Below the pieces are notes generated by a model, which worked only from the letters and a program-made list of their open reading frames with translations, was not told where the DNA came from and did no database searches. This document shows, in pieces, positions 50,376 to 59,282 of a stretch of 64,000 bases of DNA. The stretch lies in assembly GCF_000378125.1 (NCBI RefSeq), contig NZ_KB899241.1, positions 471,652 through 535,651 of the forward strand. Reading direction: 5' to 3'. The position numbers were made by a program, and so were the translations under genes. Numbering within the stretch: the stretch's first letter is position 1; each line of letters opens with the position of its first letter. Source of the DNA: Rudaea cellulosilytica DSM 22992 (GTDB lineage Bacteria; Pseudomonadota; Gammaproteobacteria; Xanthomonadales; Rhodanobacteraceae).

Positions 50376-51572
50376 ATGATCCGTGCCACGTTCCAGTCCG
50401 GGCGACGCCGGGCACTACGGGCGATCGGGGCCGCTGCGGCGTTATCGCTTTCACCCTCTTTCCTCCGCGCCGTGGCGATCTCGACGACGCCGGTGCGTCG
50501 CAAGTACTCGAGAAAAGCCACCAATATCGTGCAGGGCGCACTCGTCATCGACATGCTCGCGCCGCTCAAGATCGACTTCAATCCGGAGGCGTTCTCGCTG
50601 CCGCTCAGCGAGGCCGACGCGGACCTGTTCCGCAGCTGCGGCATCACCGCATTCCACAACTCGGTCGGCGTCGGCACTTACGACGAGGCGCTGCAGTTCA
50701 TCGCCGCGTGGAGCGGCTTCGCCGGACGCAACAGCGAAGTGTTCTCGCTCGTCGGCCGGGTCGAGGACATCGATCGCGCCAAGGCGAAGCGCAAGACCGC
50801 GGTCGTCATGGGCCTGCAAAACGCCGACCAGTTCCGCACGCCCTCCGACGTCAAGGATTTCTACGATCTCGGCCTGCGCTGCGCGCAGCTCACCTACAAC
50901 ACGCAGAACCTGATCGGCAGCGGCTCGACCGAACGTGTCGACGGTGGCGTCACCGATTACGGCATCAAGATCATCGAGGCGATGAATGACGCTGGCATGC
51001 TGATCGACGTTTCGCATTCGGGCGACCGCACGACGCTCGACGCGATCGAAATTTCCCCGCGGCCAATCGCGATCACGCATTCGAACTGCCGCGCGCTCAA
51101 CAACCATCCACGCCTGAAGACCGACGAGGCGATTAAGAGGCTCGCGGCGAAAGGCGGCGTGATGGGCATCACCGGCGTGCGCAACTTCGTCAAGGACAAA
51201 GAGCCGACGACGATCGAAGACATCGTCGACCACATCGACCATGTCGTGAAACTCGTCGGCATCGAGCACGTCGGCATCGGCTCGGACTCCGACCTGATGG
51301 GCTACGACCACATGCCCAAAGACCAGTACGAAAAGCTCAAGGCCGCATACAAGGCGAGCTATTCATTCCGCAGCCGCATCGACACCGACGGTTTTGATCA
51401 TCCGCAAAAGGTCTACGACCTCACCGAAGCATTGCTGCGGCGCGGCTATGGCGAAGCGAATATCCAGGCCGTGCTCGGTGGCAATTTTCGTCGCCTGCTC
51501 GGTGCCACCTGGAAGGAACCGAAACGCACACCGCCCCCTTCCGAGAAAAAACCCGAGGAGAAGAAATCATGA
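50376..51572 (+). CDS. M19 membrane-dipeptidase homologue with altered metal site, Tat-like signal
   Basis: A 398-residue member of the renal-dipeptidase (M19) family, which hydrolyses dipeptides, often with a D-residue at the C-side. The N-terminus GRRRALRAIGAAAALSLSPS resembles a twin-arginine signal. Family landmarks present are AVVMGLQNADQF, LIDVSHSGDRTTLDAI, ITHSNCRALNNHPR and HVGIGSDSD. However, the usual HxD (DGHND) is replaced by VIDMLAPLK, and the bridging Glu (GxEGG) by Gln. Only the His pair (VSHS, THS) remains, so the two-zinc site may be incomplete. First gene of the operon; its stop overlaps the receptor start (ATGA). Confidence 0.87.
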   Translation: MIRATFQSGRRRALRAIGAAAALSLSPSFLRAVAISTTPVRRKYSRKATNIVQGALVIDMLAPLKIDFNPEAFSLPLSEADADLFRSCGITAFHNSVGVGTYDEALQFIAAWSGFAGRNSEVFSLVGRVEDIDRAKAKRKTAVVMGLQNADQFRTPSDVKDFYDLGLRCAQLTYNTQNLIGSGSTERVDGGVTDYGIKIIEAMNDAGMLIDVSHSGDRTTLDAIEISPRPIAITHSNCRALNNHPRLKTDEAIKRLAAKGGVMGITGVRNFVKDKEPTTIEDIVDHIDHVVKLVGIEHVGIGSDSDLMGYDHMPKDQYEKLKAAYKASYSFRSRIDTDGFDHPQKVYDLTEALLRRGYGEANIQAVLGGNFRRLLGATWKEPKRTPPPSEKKPEEKKS

Positions 51573-53803
51573 CCCCGATGTCCACGCATCGTCGCTGCAA
51601 GCGCACGCCGTTGCCGCTTGCGATCACGTTCGCAATCGTCGCCGCGTCGACCGCGCATGCGGAGGACCCGGAGGCCGCATCGAAGAGCAATCAGCTCGGC
51701 ACGATCGTCGTCACCGCGGAAAAGCGCAGCGAGGACGTGAAGACCGTACCGATGTCGATCAGCGTGATCGACGAAAGCCAACTCGACGGTCAACACACGA
51801 CCCAGCTTGCCGACCTCGTCGGCTACGTGCCGGGCCTGACCCTCATCAACACGGGCGGCGCGCCGGGCCAAGCCTCGCTCGCCTTGCGCGGCATCGCGCC
51901 GCCGGCCGGCACGGGCGCGGCGGTGGCGACCTACATCGACGAGACACCGTTCGGCACGAGCGGTCTGTACGGCCGCGGCTCCAGCGAAATGCTCGATCTT
52001 CTGCCCTACGATTTCCAGAGCATGGAAGTGCTGCGCGGTCCGCAGGGCACGCTGTACGGTGCCAATGCATTCGGCGGCGTCGTGCGCTATGTCAGCAAGC
52101 AGCCCGATCTCGACGCGACTTCGTTCCGCGTCGGCGCCGACACCTTTGCGCAATCGAATGGAGACGGCCTGGGCGTCGGCGGTCACGCCTCCGCCAGCTT
52201 GCCGCTCATCACCGACCGGCTCGCGCTTTCCGTCAGCGTTGCGCAGCAGAATTCGCCGGGCTTCACCGACAACGTGCGCTCCGGCGAAAAGGGCCAGGAC
52301 GCATTCTGGCAACGCGCGGCGCACGCGATATTGTTGTGGAAGGCGAGCGACGACGTTTCCGTCAAGTTCTCGGTGTTCGACTCCCGAAGCAACGCCGACT
52401 CGAGCCAGTACACCGCGCTCGATCCGACCACGCTGAGACCGGTCTATGGCAATCTCAAGAACGACAACTACGTACCCGAGTCGTACAAAGCGAGCGACCA
52501 CTATTTCAATGGCACGCTGAACTGGGACGTCGGCTTCGCCGATTTCGTCTCCTCGACGAGCTACGCGCAGACGGACCATCGCACGATCGTCGACGCGAGT
52601 GACGTCTACGGCGTGATCTTCCCGCTGCTCGGCCTGCCCGGACCGGGCATATCGGCCGTCGACTATCGCATCAAGTTGCACAAGACGACGCAGGAATTCC
52701 GCCTCGTCTCCAAGCCGGACGATCATCTCGAATGGCTGCTCGGCGCGTTCTGGACACGCGAGAGCGCCAGGCAGGACCAAGTCGCAAGCGCACAGTTTCT
52801 CGACCTCAGCCCGATTCCCGGCCTCAATCCCCTCGAAGTGGTCGCGATGCCTTCGACCTACAAGGAATACGCCGGCTTCGGCGATCTGACGTACAAGTTC
52901 ACGAGCGCGTTCGACATCAGCGCCGGCGTGCGCTGGGCGCACAACGCGCAGACCTTCACGCCGACCGTGGGCGGCGCGCTCGGCGGTGTCAATTACGAAG
53001 CGGAGGATTCGTCGGAGAGCGTGTTCACGTATTCAGTCAGTCCGCGACTGCATTTGAGCGCCGATTCGATGCTGTACCTGCGCGTAGCCAGCGGCTATGC
53101 GCCGGGCGGCCCGAACATCGTGCCCGCATTGCCGGGCGTGGACATACCGACGTACGTCAACTCCTCCAAGCTCACCAACTACGAGTTCGGCATCAAGAGC
53201 ATGCTCGACGACCATCGCCTCTCGCTCGATGCGGCGCTGTACGACATCGAGTGGCAGAAGATGCAGATCACCGAACAGGTGGGCAGCCTCGGCTTTCTCG
53301 CCAATGCTGGCTCGGCGCGCAGCCGCGGCATCGAATTCTCGGCGCTGTACATGCCGATTCCGGGGCTGCGCCTCGGCTTCAACGGCGCCTACACCGACGC
53401 CGTGCTGACCGAGGATGCGGCGAGCTTGCACGGTCTCAACGGCGACCGCTTGCCGAACGTGCCGAAATGGACCAGCTCGGCGATCGCCGACTACAGCTTC
53501 CCGCTCTCCGGCGGCTGGAACGCGCGCGTCGGCGGCGGCCTGCGCTACGTCGGCGCGACGCAAAACGGATTCGTACACAACCCGACCACGCTGCCGCAGC
53601 AGGGCTATACGGCACTGGACCTCAATGCCGATGTATCCAACGACCGCTGGACGCTGCGCTTCTTCGCCAAGAACGTGACCGACAAGCGTGTCTACACCAA
53701 CCTCAACTTGTTGGCGAACGCGGCCACCGGCGAGGCCTTGAAGGTGAACGCCGTGCCACTCGCGCCGCGCACGGTCGGCGTCGGCTTCGACCTGAAATTC
53801 TGA
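51569..53803 (+). CDS. TonB-dependent outer-membrane receptor
   Basis: A 744-residue active transporter in the outer membrane. After a signal peptide (ending TAHA-ED at about residue 30) comes the TonB-box-like GTIVVTAEKRSEDVKTVPMS. The plug domain (LADLVGYVPGLTLINTGGAP, MEVLRGPQGTLYGANAFGGV) is followed by a 22-strand-type barrel ending in a typical terminal aromatic (TVGVGFDLKF). The family includes many siderophore receptors, but here the operon suggests a peptide or muropeptide ligand (inference). It starts inside the stop of the dipeptidase gene. Confidence 0.94.
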   Translation: MTPMSTHRRCKRTPLPLAITFAIVAASTAHAEDPEAASKSNQLGTIVVTAEKRSEDVKTVPMSISVIDESQLDGQHTTQLADLVGYVPGLTLINTGGAPGQASLALRGIAPPAGTGAAVATYIDETPFGTSGLYGRGSSEMLDLLPYDFQSMEVLRGPQGTLYGANAFGGVVRYVSKQPDLDATSFRVGADTFAQSNGDGLGVGGHASASLPLITDRLALSVSVAQQNSPGFTDNVRSGEKGQDAFWQRAAHAILLWKASDDVSVKFSVFDSRSNADSSQYTALDPTTLRPVYGNLKNDNYVPESYKASDHYFNGTLNWDVGFADFVSSTSYAQTDHRTIVDASDVYGVIFPLLGLPGPGISAVDYRIKLHKTTQEFRLVSKPDDHLEWLLGAFWTRESARQDQVASAQFLDLSPIPGLNPLEVVAMPSTYKEYAGFGDLTYKFTSAFDISAGVRWAHNAQTFTPTVGGALGGVNYEAEDSSESVFTYSVSPRLHLSADSMLYLRVASGYAPGGPNIVPALPGVDIPTYVNSSKLTNYEFGIKSMLDDHRLSLDAALYDIEWQKMQITEQVGSLGFLANAGSARSRGIEFSALYMPIPGLRLGFNGAYTDAVLTEDAASLHGLNGDRLPNVPKWTSSAIADYSFPLSGGWNARVGGGLRYVGATQNGFVHNPTTLPQQGYTALDLNADVSNDRWTLRFFAKNVTDKRVYTNLNLLANAATGEALKVNAVPLAPRTVGVGFDLKF

Positions 53804-53811
53804 GTCTGCGC

Positions 53812-54846
53812 ATGAACGCCATCTTGCGTAAAGCAACGGTCGACGCCCTGCCGCAACCCTACCTGTTGTTCCTCGGCGACACGACCGAACCGGGTTATGC
53901 GAAGACCGCGTTCGGCCTGCGCGACTGGGCCGGCGATCGCTGCGTCGGCGAATGGTCGTGCGGTGCGACGGTGACGACGGGCCTGTCGTTCCTGTCACCG
54001 CGAGAGGCCCGCGCGCGTGGCGCACGCGGGCTGGTGATCGGCGTAGCCAACGTCGGCGGTACGATCCACGAAAGCTGGATCGGATCGCTCGTCGAAGCGA
54101 TCGAAGCTGGGCTCGACATCGTCAGCGGCATGCACACGCGCCTCGCCGACTCGCCGCAGCTCAAGGTCGCGGCGACGCGCCACGGGCGCCGCCTGATCGA
54201 CGTACGCACGCCGCCGCCGAACATTCCGATCGCGAGCGGACGCAAACGCAGCGGCAAGCGTCTGCTCACGGTCGGCACCGACTGCGCGCTCGGAAAAAAA
54301 TACACCGCGCTCGCACTCGCGCGCGCGTTTGCCGAACGCGGCATCGACACCGACTTCCGCGCGACCGGGCAGACCGGCATCCTCATCGCCGGCAGCGGCA
54401 TGCCGATGGACGCGGTCGTTTCCGACTTCGAAGCCGGCGCTGCCGAGATCCTCAGCCCCGCTGCCGATGCGCGTCACTGGGATGTGATCGAAGGACAAGG
54501 CTCGCTGTTCCATCCGGCCTACGCCGCGGTGTCGCTCGGCTTACTGCACGGCAGCCAGCCCGACGTGTTCATCGTCTGCCACGAACCAGGGCGCACGCAC
54601 GTACTCGGCAATCCGGGCTATCTGCTGCCGTCGATCGAAGAGGTGATCGATTTGACCGTAAGGCTCGGCCGGCGCACGAATCCCGCGATCCGCTGCGGCG
54701 GCGTCAGCCTCAACACTGCGCACTTCGACGAACCCGCCGCGCGCGAGCTGCTCGCAGCACAGAGCGCGGCGCTCGGTCTGCCGGTGGCCGATCCGATGCG
54801 CGGAGGTACCGAGTTCGCGCGACTCGTCGACGCCTGCCTGAGTTGA
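53812..54846 (+). CDS. DUF1611 family protein, DgcN-like (D-glutamate N-acetyltransferase candidate)
   Basis: A 344-residue DUF1611 protein with an N-terminal Rossmann-like part (LVIGVANVGGTIHESWIGSL) and a C-terminal P-loop domain (LLTVGTDCALGKKYTALALA, about residues 151-170; then ATGQTGILIAGSGMPMDAVV and VIEGQGSLFHPAYAAVSLGL). A member of this family, DgcN, was described as acetylating D-glutamate, paired with the enolase-superfamily racemase DgcA. Here an epimerase of that superfamily is encoded two genes downstream. The biochemical role is inferred from that pairing. It starts 8 bp after the receptor stop. Confidence 0.85.
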   Translation: MNAILRKATVDALPQPYLLFLGDTTEPGYAKTAFGLRDWAGDRCVGEWSCGATVTTGLSFLSPREARARGARGLVIGVANVGGTIHESWIGSLVEAIEAGLDIVSGMHTRLADSPQLKVAATRHGRRLIDVRTPPPNIPIASGRKRSGKRLLTVGTDCALGKKYTALALARAFAERGIDTDFRATGQTGILIAGSGMPMDAVVSDFEAGAAEILSPAADARHWDVIEGQGSLFHPAYAAVSLGLLHGSQPDVFIVCHEPGRTHVLGNPGYLLPSIEEVIDLTVRLGRRTNPAIRCGGVSLNTAHFDEPAARELLAAQSAALGLPVADPMRGGTEFARLVDACLS

Positions 54847-54952
54847 GCAAGCGCGCATGACATTCAAGACAAACGCATTTTCCCACAATGGACTACTGAC
54901 CTGGCGCGGCAGCGCAGTTCAGCTGTCCCGCGTCCAGACAACGGGAGTGAAA

Positions 54953-56941
54953 ATGAAAACGAACAAGCTGATCGTAGCCGCCCTGCTTTCGCTGGCGGCG
55001 TTCATGGCAGGCGCGCAAGCGCCGACGCCGGCAACGCCACCGACGACAGCGACTGAAGTTGCGCCTGCCGCATCGCCCGGCGAGCACGCGCTGACCGCTG
55101 CCGACATCGATGCCTGGCTCGACGGTTACATGCCGTATGCGCTGGCCACCGGCGACATCGCCGGCGCCGTCGTCGCCGTGGTCAAGGACGGCGAGATCGT
55201 CAGCGAACGCGGCTTCGGCTACGCCGACGTCGCGACGAAGAAACCGATCGATCCGAAGCTCACTCTGTTCCGGCCCGGCTCGGTGTCGAAGCTGTTCACC
55301 TGGACTGCGGTAATGCAACTCGTCGAGCAGGGCAAGATCGACCTCGACGCCGACGTCAACAAGTACCTTCCCGGCGACTTCCAGATTCCGCCGCGCGACG
55401 GCAAGCCGATCACGATGCGCAACATCATGACGCATACGGCCGGCTTCGAAGAGCAGATCAAGAACATCATCACCGAGGATCCGGACAGCCCGGACTACGT
55501 CACGCTGCTCAAGCGCTGGACCCCGACGCGCGTGTTCGACGCGGGCACCACGCCGGCCTACTCGAACTACGCGACCTCGGTCGCCGGCTATGTCATCGAA
55601 CGCGTCTCCGGTGAGTCGTTCTACGACTACATCGACAAGCACATCTTCGCGCCGCTGGACATGCCTCACTCGACCTTCCGCCAGCCGCTGCCGAAGGATC
55701 TCGTGCCGCTGATGGCGACGGGCTACACCTCGGCATCGGTGCCGGCGAAGAAGTTCGAAATAGTTGGCCCCGCCCCAGCCGGTTCGCTGGCCTCGCCCGC
55801 GGAGGAGATGGCGCATTTCATGCTCGCCCATTTGCAGAACGGTGAGTACAAGGGCAAACGCATCCTCAAGGAGGAAACGGCGAAGCTCATGCACGACAGT
55901 CCGCTGACGCTGCTACCGTCGCTCAACCGCATGGAGCTCGGCTTCTTCGAGACCAACATCAACGGCCGCGAAGTCATCGCGCACCTTGGCGACACCGATT
56001 ACTTCCACACCTCGTTGCACCTTTTCCTCAAGGAAAACACCGGTTTCTACGTGTCGTTCAACAGCGCCGGCAAGGAAGGCGCCGCGCATCATCTGCGTAT
56101 CGCGCTGTTCAACGATTTCGCCGACCGCTACTTCCCCGGCCCGCGCACGACCACCCATGTCGACGAGGCGGCCGCAAAGCAACACGCGCAGATGTTGACC
56201 GGCAATTGGCTCGGCTCGCGCGGCGCGTTCACGAATTTCTTCTCGGTCATCGGCCTGATCGGGCAAACCAAAGTCGCGGTCGACGACAAAGGCGGCCTGC
56301 TGATTCCGGATGTGAAAGGTCTGGATGGCAAGCCGGTCAAATGGGTCGAAATCTCGCCGTTCGTCTGGCAGGACGTGAATAGCCACGATCAGCTCGCCGC
56401 AAAAGTCGTCGACGGCAAGGTCACCCGCTTCAGCTATGGCCTCGCCGGTCCGTTCGAAGTCTGGCTGCGCCCCGATGCCGCACACGACGGCGCCTGGCTG
56501 ACGCCGGCGTTCTACGCGAGCCTCGCCGTGCTGCTGCTGACCGTGCTGGCCTGGCCGATCGCCGCGATCGTGCGCCGCAGGTATCGCGCGCGCCTCGACC
56601 TCGCACCCGTGGCGCTGAGCGCGTACCGCGCGGGCAAAATCGGCGCGCTGCTGATGCTGCTCGCGTTCGGCGCGTGGATCGCGACGATCATGACCATGTT
56701 CTCCGACCTCAACAACACCAGCGCGAAGTTCGACCCAGTCCTGCGCTTCGATCAGATCTTCGGCTTCCTCGCCTTCCTCGGCGGCTTCGCGCTGATCTTG
56801 TGGAATCTGTGGACGGTGTGGAGCGGCGGCGGCCGGCGCTGGCCGGCGAAGCTGTGGAGCGTTGTGCTCGCACTCTCGGCCTGCGTCGTGCTCTGGGTCG
56901 CGTTCGCGTTCCACCTGATCGGTTGGGGAGTGAACTACTGA
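54953..56941 (+). CDS. Serine hydrolase (beta-lactamase/PBP4* class) with C-terminal membrane helices
   Basis: A 662-residue protein. A signal peptide (MKTNKLIVAALLSLAAFMAG) precedes a class C beta-lactamase-like domain with SxxK in FRPGSVSKLFTWTAVM (about residues 95-110) and the YxN motif in TPAYSNYATSVAGYVIERVS (about 200). A beta-rich middle follows, then four hydrophobic helices at the C-terminus (about 525-660). Relatives include D-aminopeptidases, D-Ala carboxypeptidases and esterases acting in the periplasm. GGGAG supports the start at 54953; an upstream frame start at 54857 would bury the signal peptide. Its TGA overlaps the next ATG. Confidence 0.88.
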   Translation: MKTNKLIVAALLSLAAFMAGAQAPTPATPPTTATEVAPAASPGEHALTAADIDAWLDGYMPYALATGDIAGAVVAVVKDGEIVSERGFGYADVATKKPIDPKLTLFRPGSVSKLFTWTAVMQLVEQGKIDLDADVNKYLPGDFQIPPRDGKPITMRNIMTHTAGFEEQIKNIITEDPDSPDYVTLLKRWTPTRVFDAGTTPAYSNYATSVAGYVIERVSGESFYDYIDKHIFAPLDMPHSTFRQPLPKDLVPLMATGYTSASVPAKKFEIVGPAPAGSLASPAEEMAHFMLAHLQNGEYKGKRILKEETAKLMHDSPLTLLPSLNRMELGFFETNINGREVIAHLGDTDYFHTSLHLFLKENTGFYVSFNSAGKEGAAHHLRIALFNDFADRYFPGPRTTTHVDEAAAKQHAQMLTGNWLGSRGAFTNFFSVIGLIGQTKVAVDDKGGLLIPDVKGLDGKPVKWVEISPFVWQDVNSHDQLAAKVVDGKVTRFSYGLAGPFEVWLRPDAAHDGAWLTPAFYASLAVLLLTVLAWPIAAIVRRRYRARLDLAPVALSAYRAGKIGALLMLLAFGAWIATIMTMFSDLNNTSAKFDPVLRFDQIFGFLAFLGGFALILWNLWTVWSGGGRRWPAKLWSVVLALSACVVLWVAFAFHLIGWGVNY

Positions 56942-57951
56942 TGCCGGCTTTGGCACTCACGGTTTCGGTCGAAAAACTCCGATTCGCCGAACCGTTCCGC
57001 ATCTCCGGCTATGTATTCGAAACGCAGGACGCCGTCGTCGTCACGCTCGACGACGGCGCACATCGCGGCCGTGGTGAGGCCTCCGGTGTGTACTACCTCG
57101 GCGACGATGCGGCGAAGATGGTGGCCGCGATCGAAGGCGTGCGTTCCGCGATCGAGGCCGGAATCAACCGCACGGCGTTGCAGCAACTATTGCCCCCGGG
57201 TGGCGCACGCAATGCCGTCGACTGCGCGCTATGGGAATTTGAGGCACGGCGCGCGGGATGCGAAGTGTGGCAACTCGCCGGCCTGGCCTCGGTGCAGCCG
57301 CTCGTGACGACGTTCACGCTCGGCGCCGACGCGCCCGAGGCCATGGCTGCCGGCGCACGCAAGTACGCGCAGGCACGTGCGCTGAAGGTGAAATTGACCG
57401 GCGAACTCGAACTCGACATCGCACGCGTGCACGCCGTGCGCGCGGCACGACCCGAGGTCTGGCTCGGCGTCGATGCAAATCAGGGCTATGCGATCGATAC
57501 GCTCGACAAGTTGATACCCGCGCTGGTCGATGCAAAGGTGTCGTTGCTCGAACAGCCGTTGAAGCGCGGGAAAGAGGCCGACCTCGATGGCTTCGCTTCG
57601 CCGATCGCGATCGCCGCGGACGAAAGCGCGCTGAGCCTCGCCGACATACCGAACCTCGTCGGCCGCTTCAACGTCGTCAACATCAAGCTCGACAAATGCG
57701 GCGGCCTCACCGAGGCGCTTGCGATCGCGCGCGAGGCGCGGCAGCACGGCCTCGGCGTGATGGTTGGCAACATGGTCGGCACGAGCTGGGCGATGGCGCC
57801 GGCGTTCGTCGTCGGCCAGCTCTGCGACATCGTCGACCTCGACGGGCCGATCTTTCTCGCCCACGATCGCACGCCTGCGATCCGCTACCACGAAGGTCTC
57901 ATCTGGTGCGGGGACGACGTGTGGGGCTCGCGCAAAGCGGCGGCGACGTGA
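56941..57951 (+). CDS. Dipeptide epimerase / DgcA-like enolase-superfamily racemase
   Basis: A 336-residue member of the muconate-lactonizing subgroup of the enolase superfamily. The catalytic KxK is LKVKLTG (Lys about 149 and 151). Metal ligands are D in GVDANQGY (178), E in LEQPL (204) and D in ADESA (227); the opposite-face lysine lies in NIKLDKCGGL. A DLD segment near residue 299 matches the motif that binds the dipeptide amino group in L-Ala-D/L-Glu epimerases. It therefore either epimerises L-Ala-D-Glu, like YkfB/YcjG, or racemises N-acetyl-D-Glu, like DgcA. It has overlaps with both neighbours. Confidence 0.9.
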   Translation: MPALALTVSVEKLRFAEPFRISGYVFETQDAVVVTLDDGAHRGRGEASGVYYLGDDAAKMVAAIEGVRSAIEAGINRTALQQLLPPGGARNAVDCALWEFEARRAGCEVWQLAGLASVQPLVTTFTLGADAPEAMAAGARKYAQARALKVKLTGELELDIARVHAVRAARPEVWLGVDANQGYAIDTLDKLIPALVDAKVSLLEQPLKRGKEADLDGFASPIAIAADESALSLADIPNLVGRFNVVNIKLDKCGGLTEALAIAREARQHGLGVMVGNMVGTSWAMAPAFVVGQLCDIVDLDGPIFLAHDRTPAIRYHEGLIWCGDDVWGSRKAAAT

Positions 57952-59282
57952 GCGCACTGCAAAACGGCGGCGCGACGACGAATCAGTCGAACTGGTTCGG
58001 CCAGCCACGCGGGTTGACGATCCTGTTTCTGACCGAGATGTGGGAGATTTTCTCCTACTACGGCATGCGCGCACTGCTGGTTTACTACATGACCAAACAG
58101 CTAGCCTTCGCGCAGGAAAAATCCTCGCTCATCTACGGCGCGTATACGTCGATGGCGTTCTTTACGCCCATCCTCGGCGGCATCCTCTGCGACCGCTGGC
58201 TCGGCAAGCGCCGCTCGGTCATCATCGGCGGCGCGACGATGGCCGTGGGGCATTTCATGATGGCGTTCGAGCCGCTGTTCTATCCGGCGCTGGCGACGAT
58301 TGCGCTCGGCAACGGCCTGTTCATGCCGAGCCTGCCGAGCCAGATCAACGACCTCTACCAACCCGATGATCCGCGTCGCGGCTGGGCCTACAACGTCTAT
58401 TACGTCGGCATCAACATCGGCGGCTTTCTCGCGCCGCTCGTATGCGGCACGCTCGGCGAGTTCTACGGCTGGCACGTCGGCTTCGGCGCGGCCGGCGTCG
58501 GCATGCTGCTCGGTTTGCTCGTGTACCTGCTCGGCGGCAAACACCTGCCAGAGCGGCAGCCCGCCCCGCGCGAACCCGGCAACGCGCAGCCGCTGCGCAA
58601 CGGCAAGCAGACCTTCCTGCTGCTGCTCGGCGTCGGCCTCGCGGTGACGGTGTTCCGCGGCGCCTACGAGCAGATCGGCAATACGGTGCCGCTGTGGTCG
58701 GATGCCGGCGTCGACCGTGCGTTCGGTTCGATGATGATCCCGATGACCTGGTTCCAGTCGCTCGATCCGCTGTTCGTGTTTCTGATGACGCCGCCGTTGC
58801 TCGCCCTCTGGCAACGCCGCGCGCAACGCGGCAAGGTTTCCTCGTCGATGCGCAAGATGGCGGCTGGCGCGTTGCTCGTCGCAACCTCCTACCTGCTGCT
58901 CGCGCTCGCGGCGCGCTTCGCTGGCGATGGCCGCGCGCACTGGCTGTGGCTGCTCGCGTATTCGGCCGTGTTCACGCTCGGCGAGCTGTACGTGCTGCCG
59001 ACCGGGCTTGGGCTGTTCGCACGTCTTGCGCCGCCCACGCTCGGCGCGACCACGGTCGGCGCCTGGTACCTTTGCATCTTCCCTGGCAGCCTCGCAGCCG
59101 GCTTCGTCGGCACGCTGTGGAGCCATACCAGCCACGCGCTGTACTTCGTGCTGCTTGCGGTCCTCGCCGGCATCGCCGCTTTGCTGTTCCTCACGCTCGA
59201 TACGAACACACGCCGCATCGAGGACGCGCGTGCCGCTGAGATCGCCGCGGCCGCCCTGCATCGCACGGAAGTGACTGCCTGA
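57948..59282 (+). CDS. POT/PTR family peptide transporter (MFS)
   Basis: A 444-residue inner-membrane, proton-driven di-/tripeptide importer with about 12 helices. The N-terminal signature reads TEMWEIFSYYGMRALLVYYM; the canonical ExxER motif has Ile in place of Arg. GGILCDRWLGKRRSVIIGG and the PTR2 segment YNVYYVGINIGGFLAPLVCG are typical. The GTG start at 57948 overlaps the epimerase stop (GTGA) and gives a normal family length, whereas the open frame extends far upstream inside the epimerase gene. It is shorter than E. coli DtpA-type proteins (about 490). Confidence 0.9.
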   Translation: MSALQNGGATTNQSNWFGQPRGLTILFLTEMWEIFSYYGMRALLVYYMTKQLAFAQEKSSLIYGAYTSMAFFTPILGGILCDRWLGKRRSVIIGGATMAVGHFMMAFEPLFYPALATIALGNGLFMPSLPSQINDLYQPDDPRRGWAYNVYYVGINIGGFLAPLVCGTLGEFYGWHVGFGAAGVGMLLGLLVYLLGGKHLPERQPAPREPGNAQPLRNGKQTFLLLLGVGLAVTVFRGAYEQIGNTVPLWSDAGVDRAFGSMMIPMTWFQSLDPLFVFLMTPPLLALWQRRAQRGKVSSSMRKMAAGALLVATSYLLLALAARFAGDGRAHWLWLLAYSAVFTLGELYVLPTGLGLFARLAPPTLGATTVGAWYLCIFPGSLAAGFVGTLWSHTSHALYFVLLAVLAGIAALLFLTLDTNTRRIEDARAAEIAAAALHRTEVTA

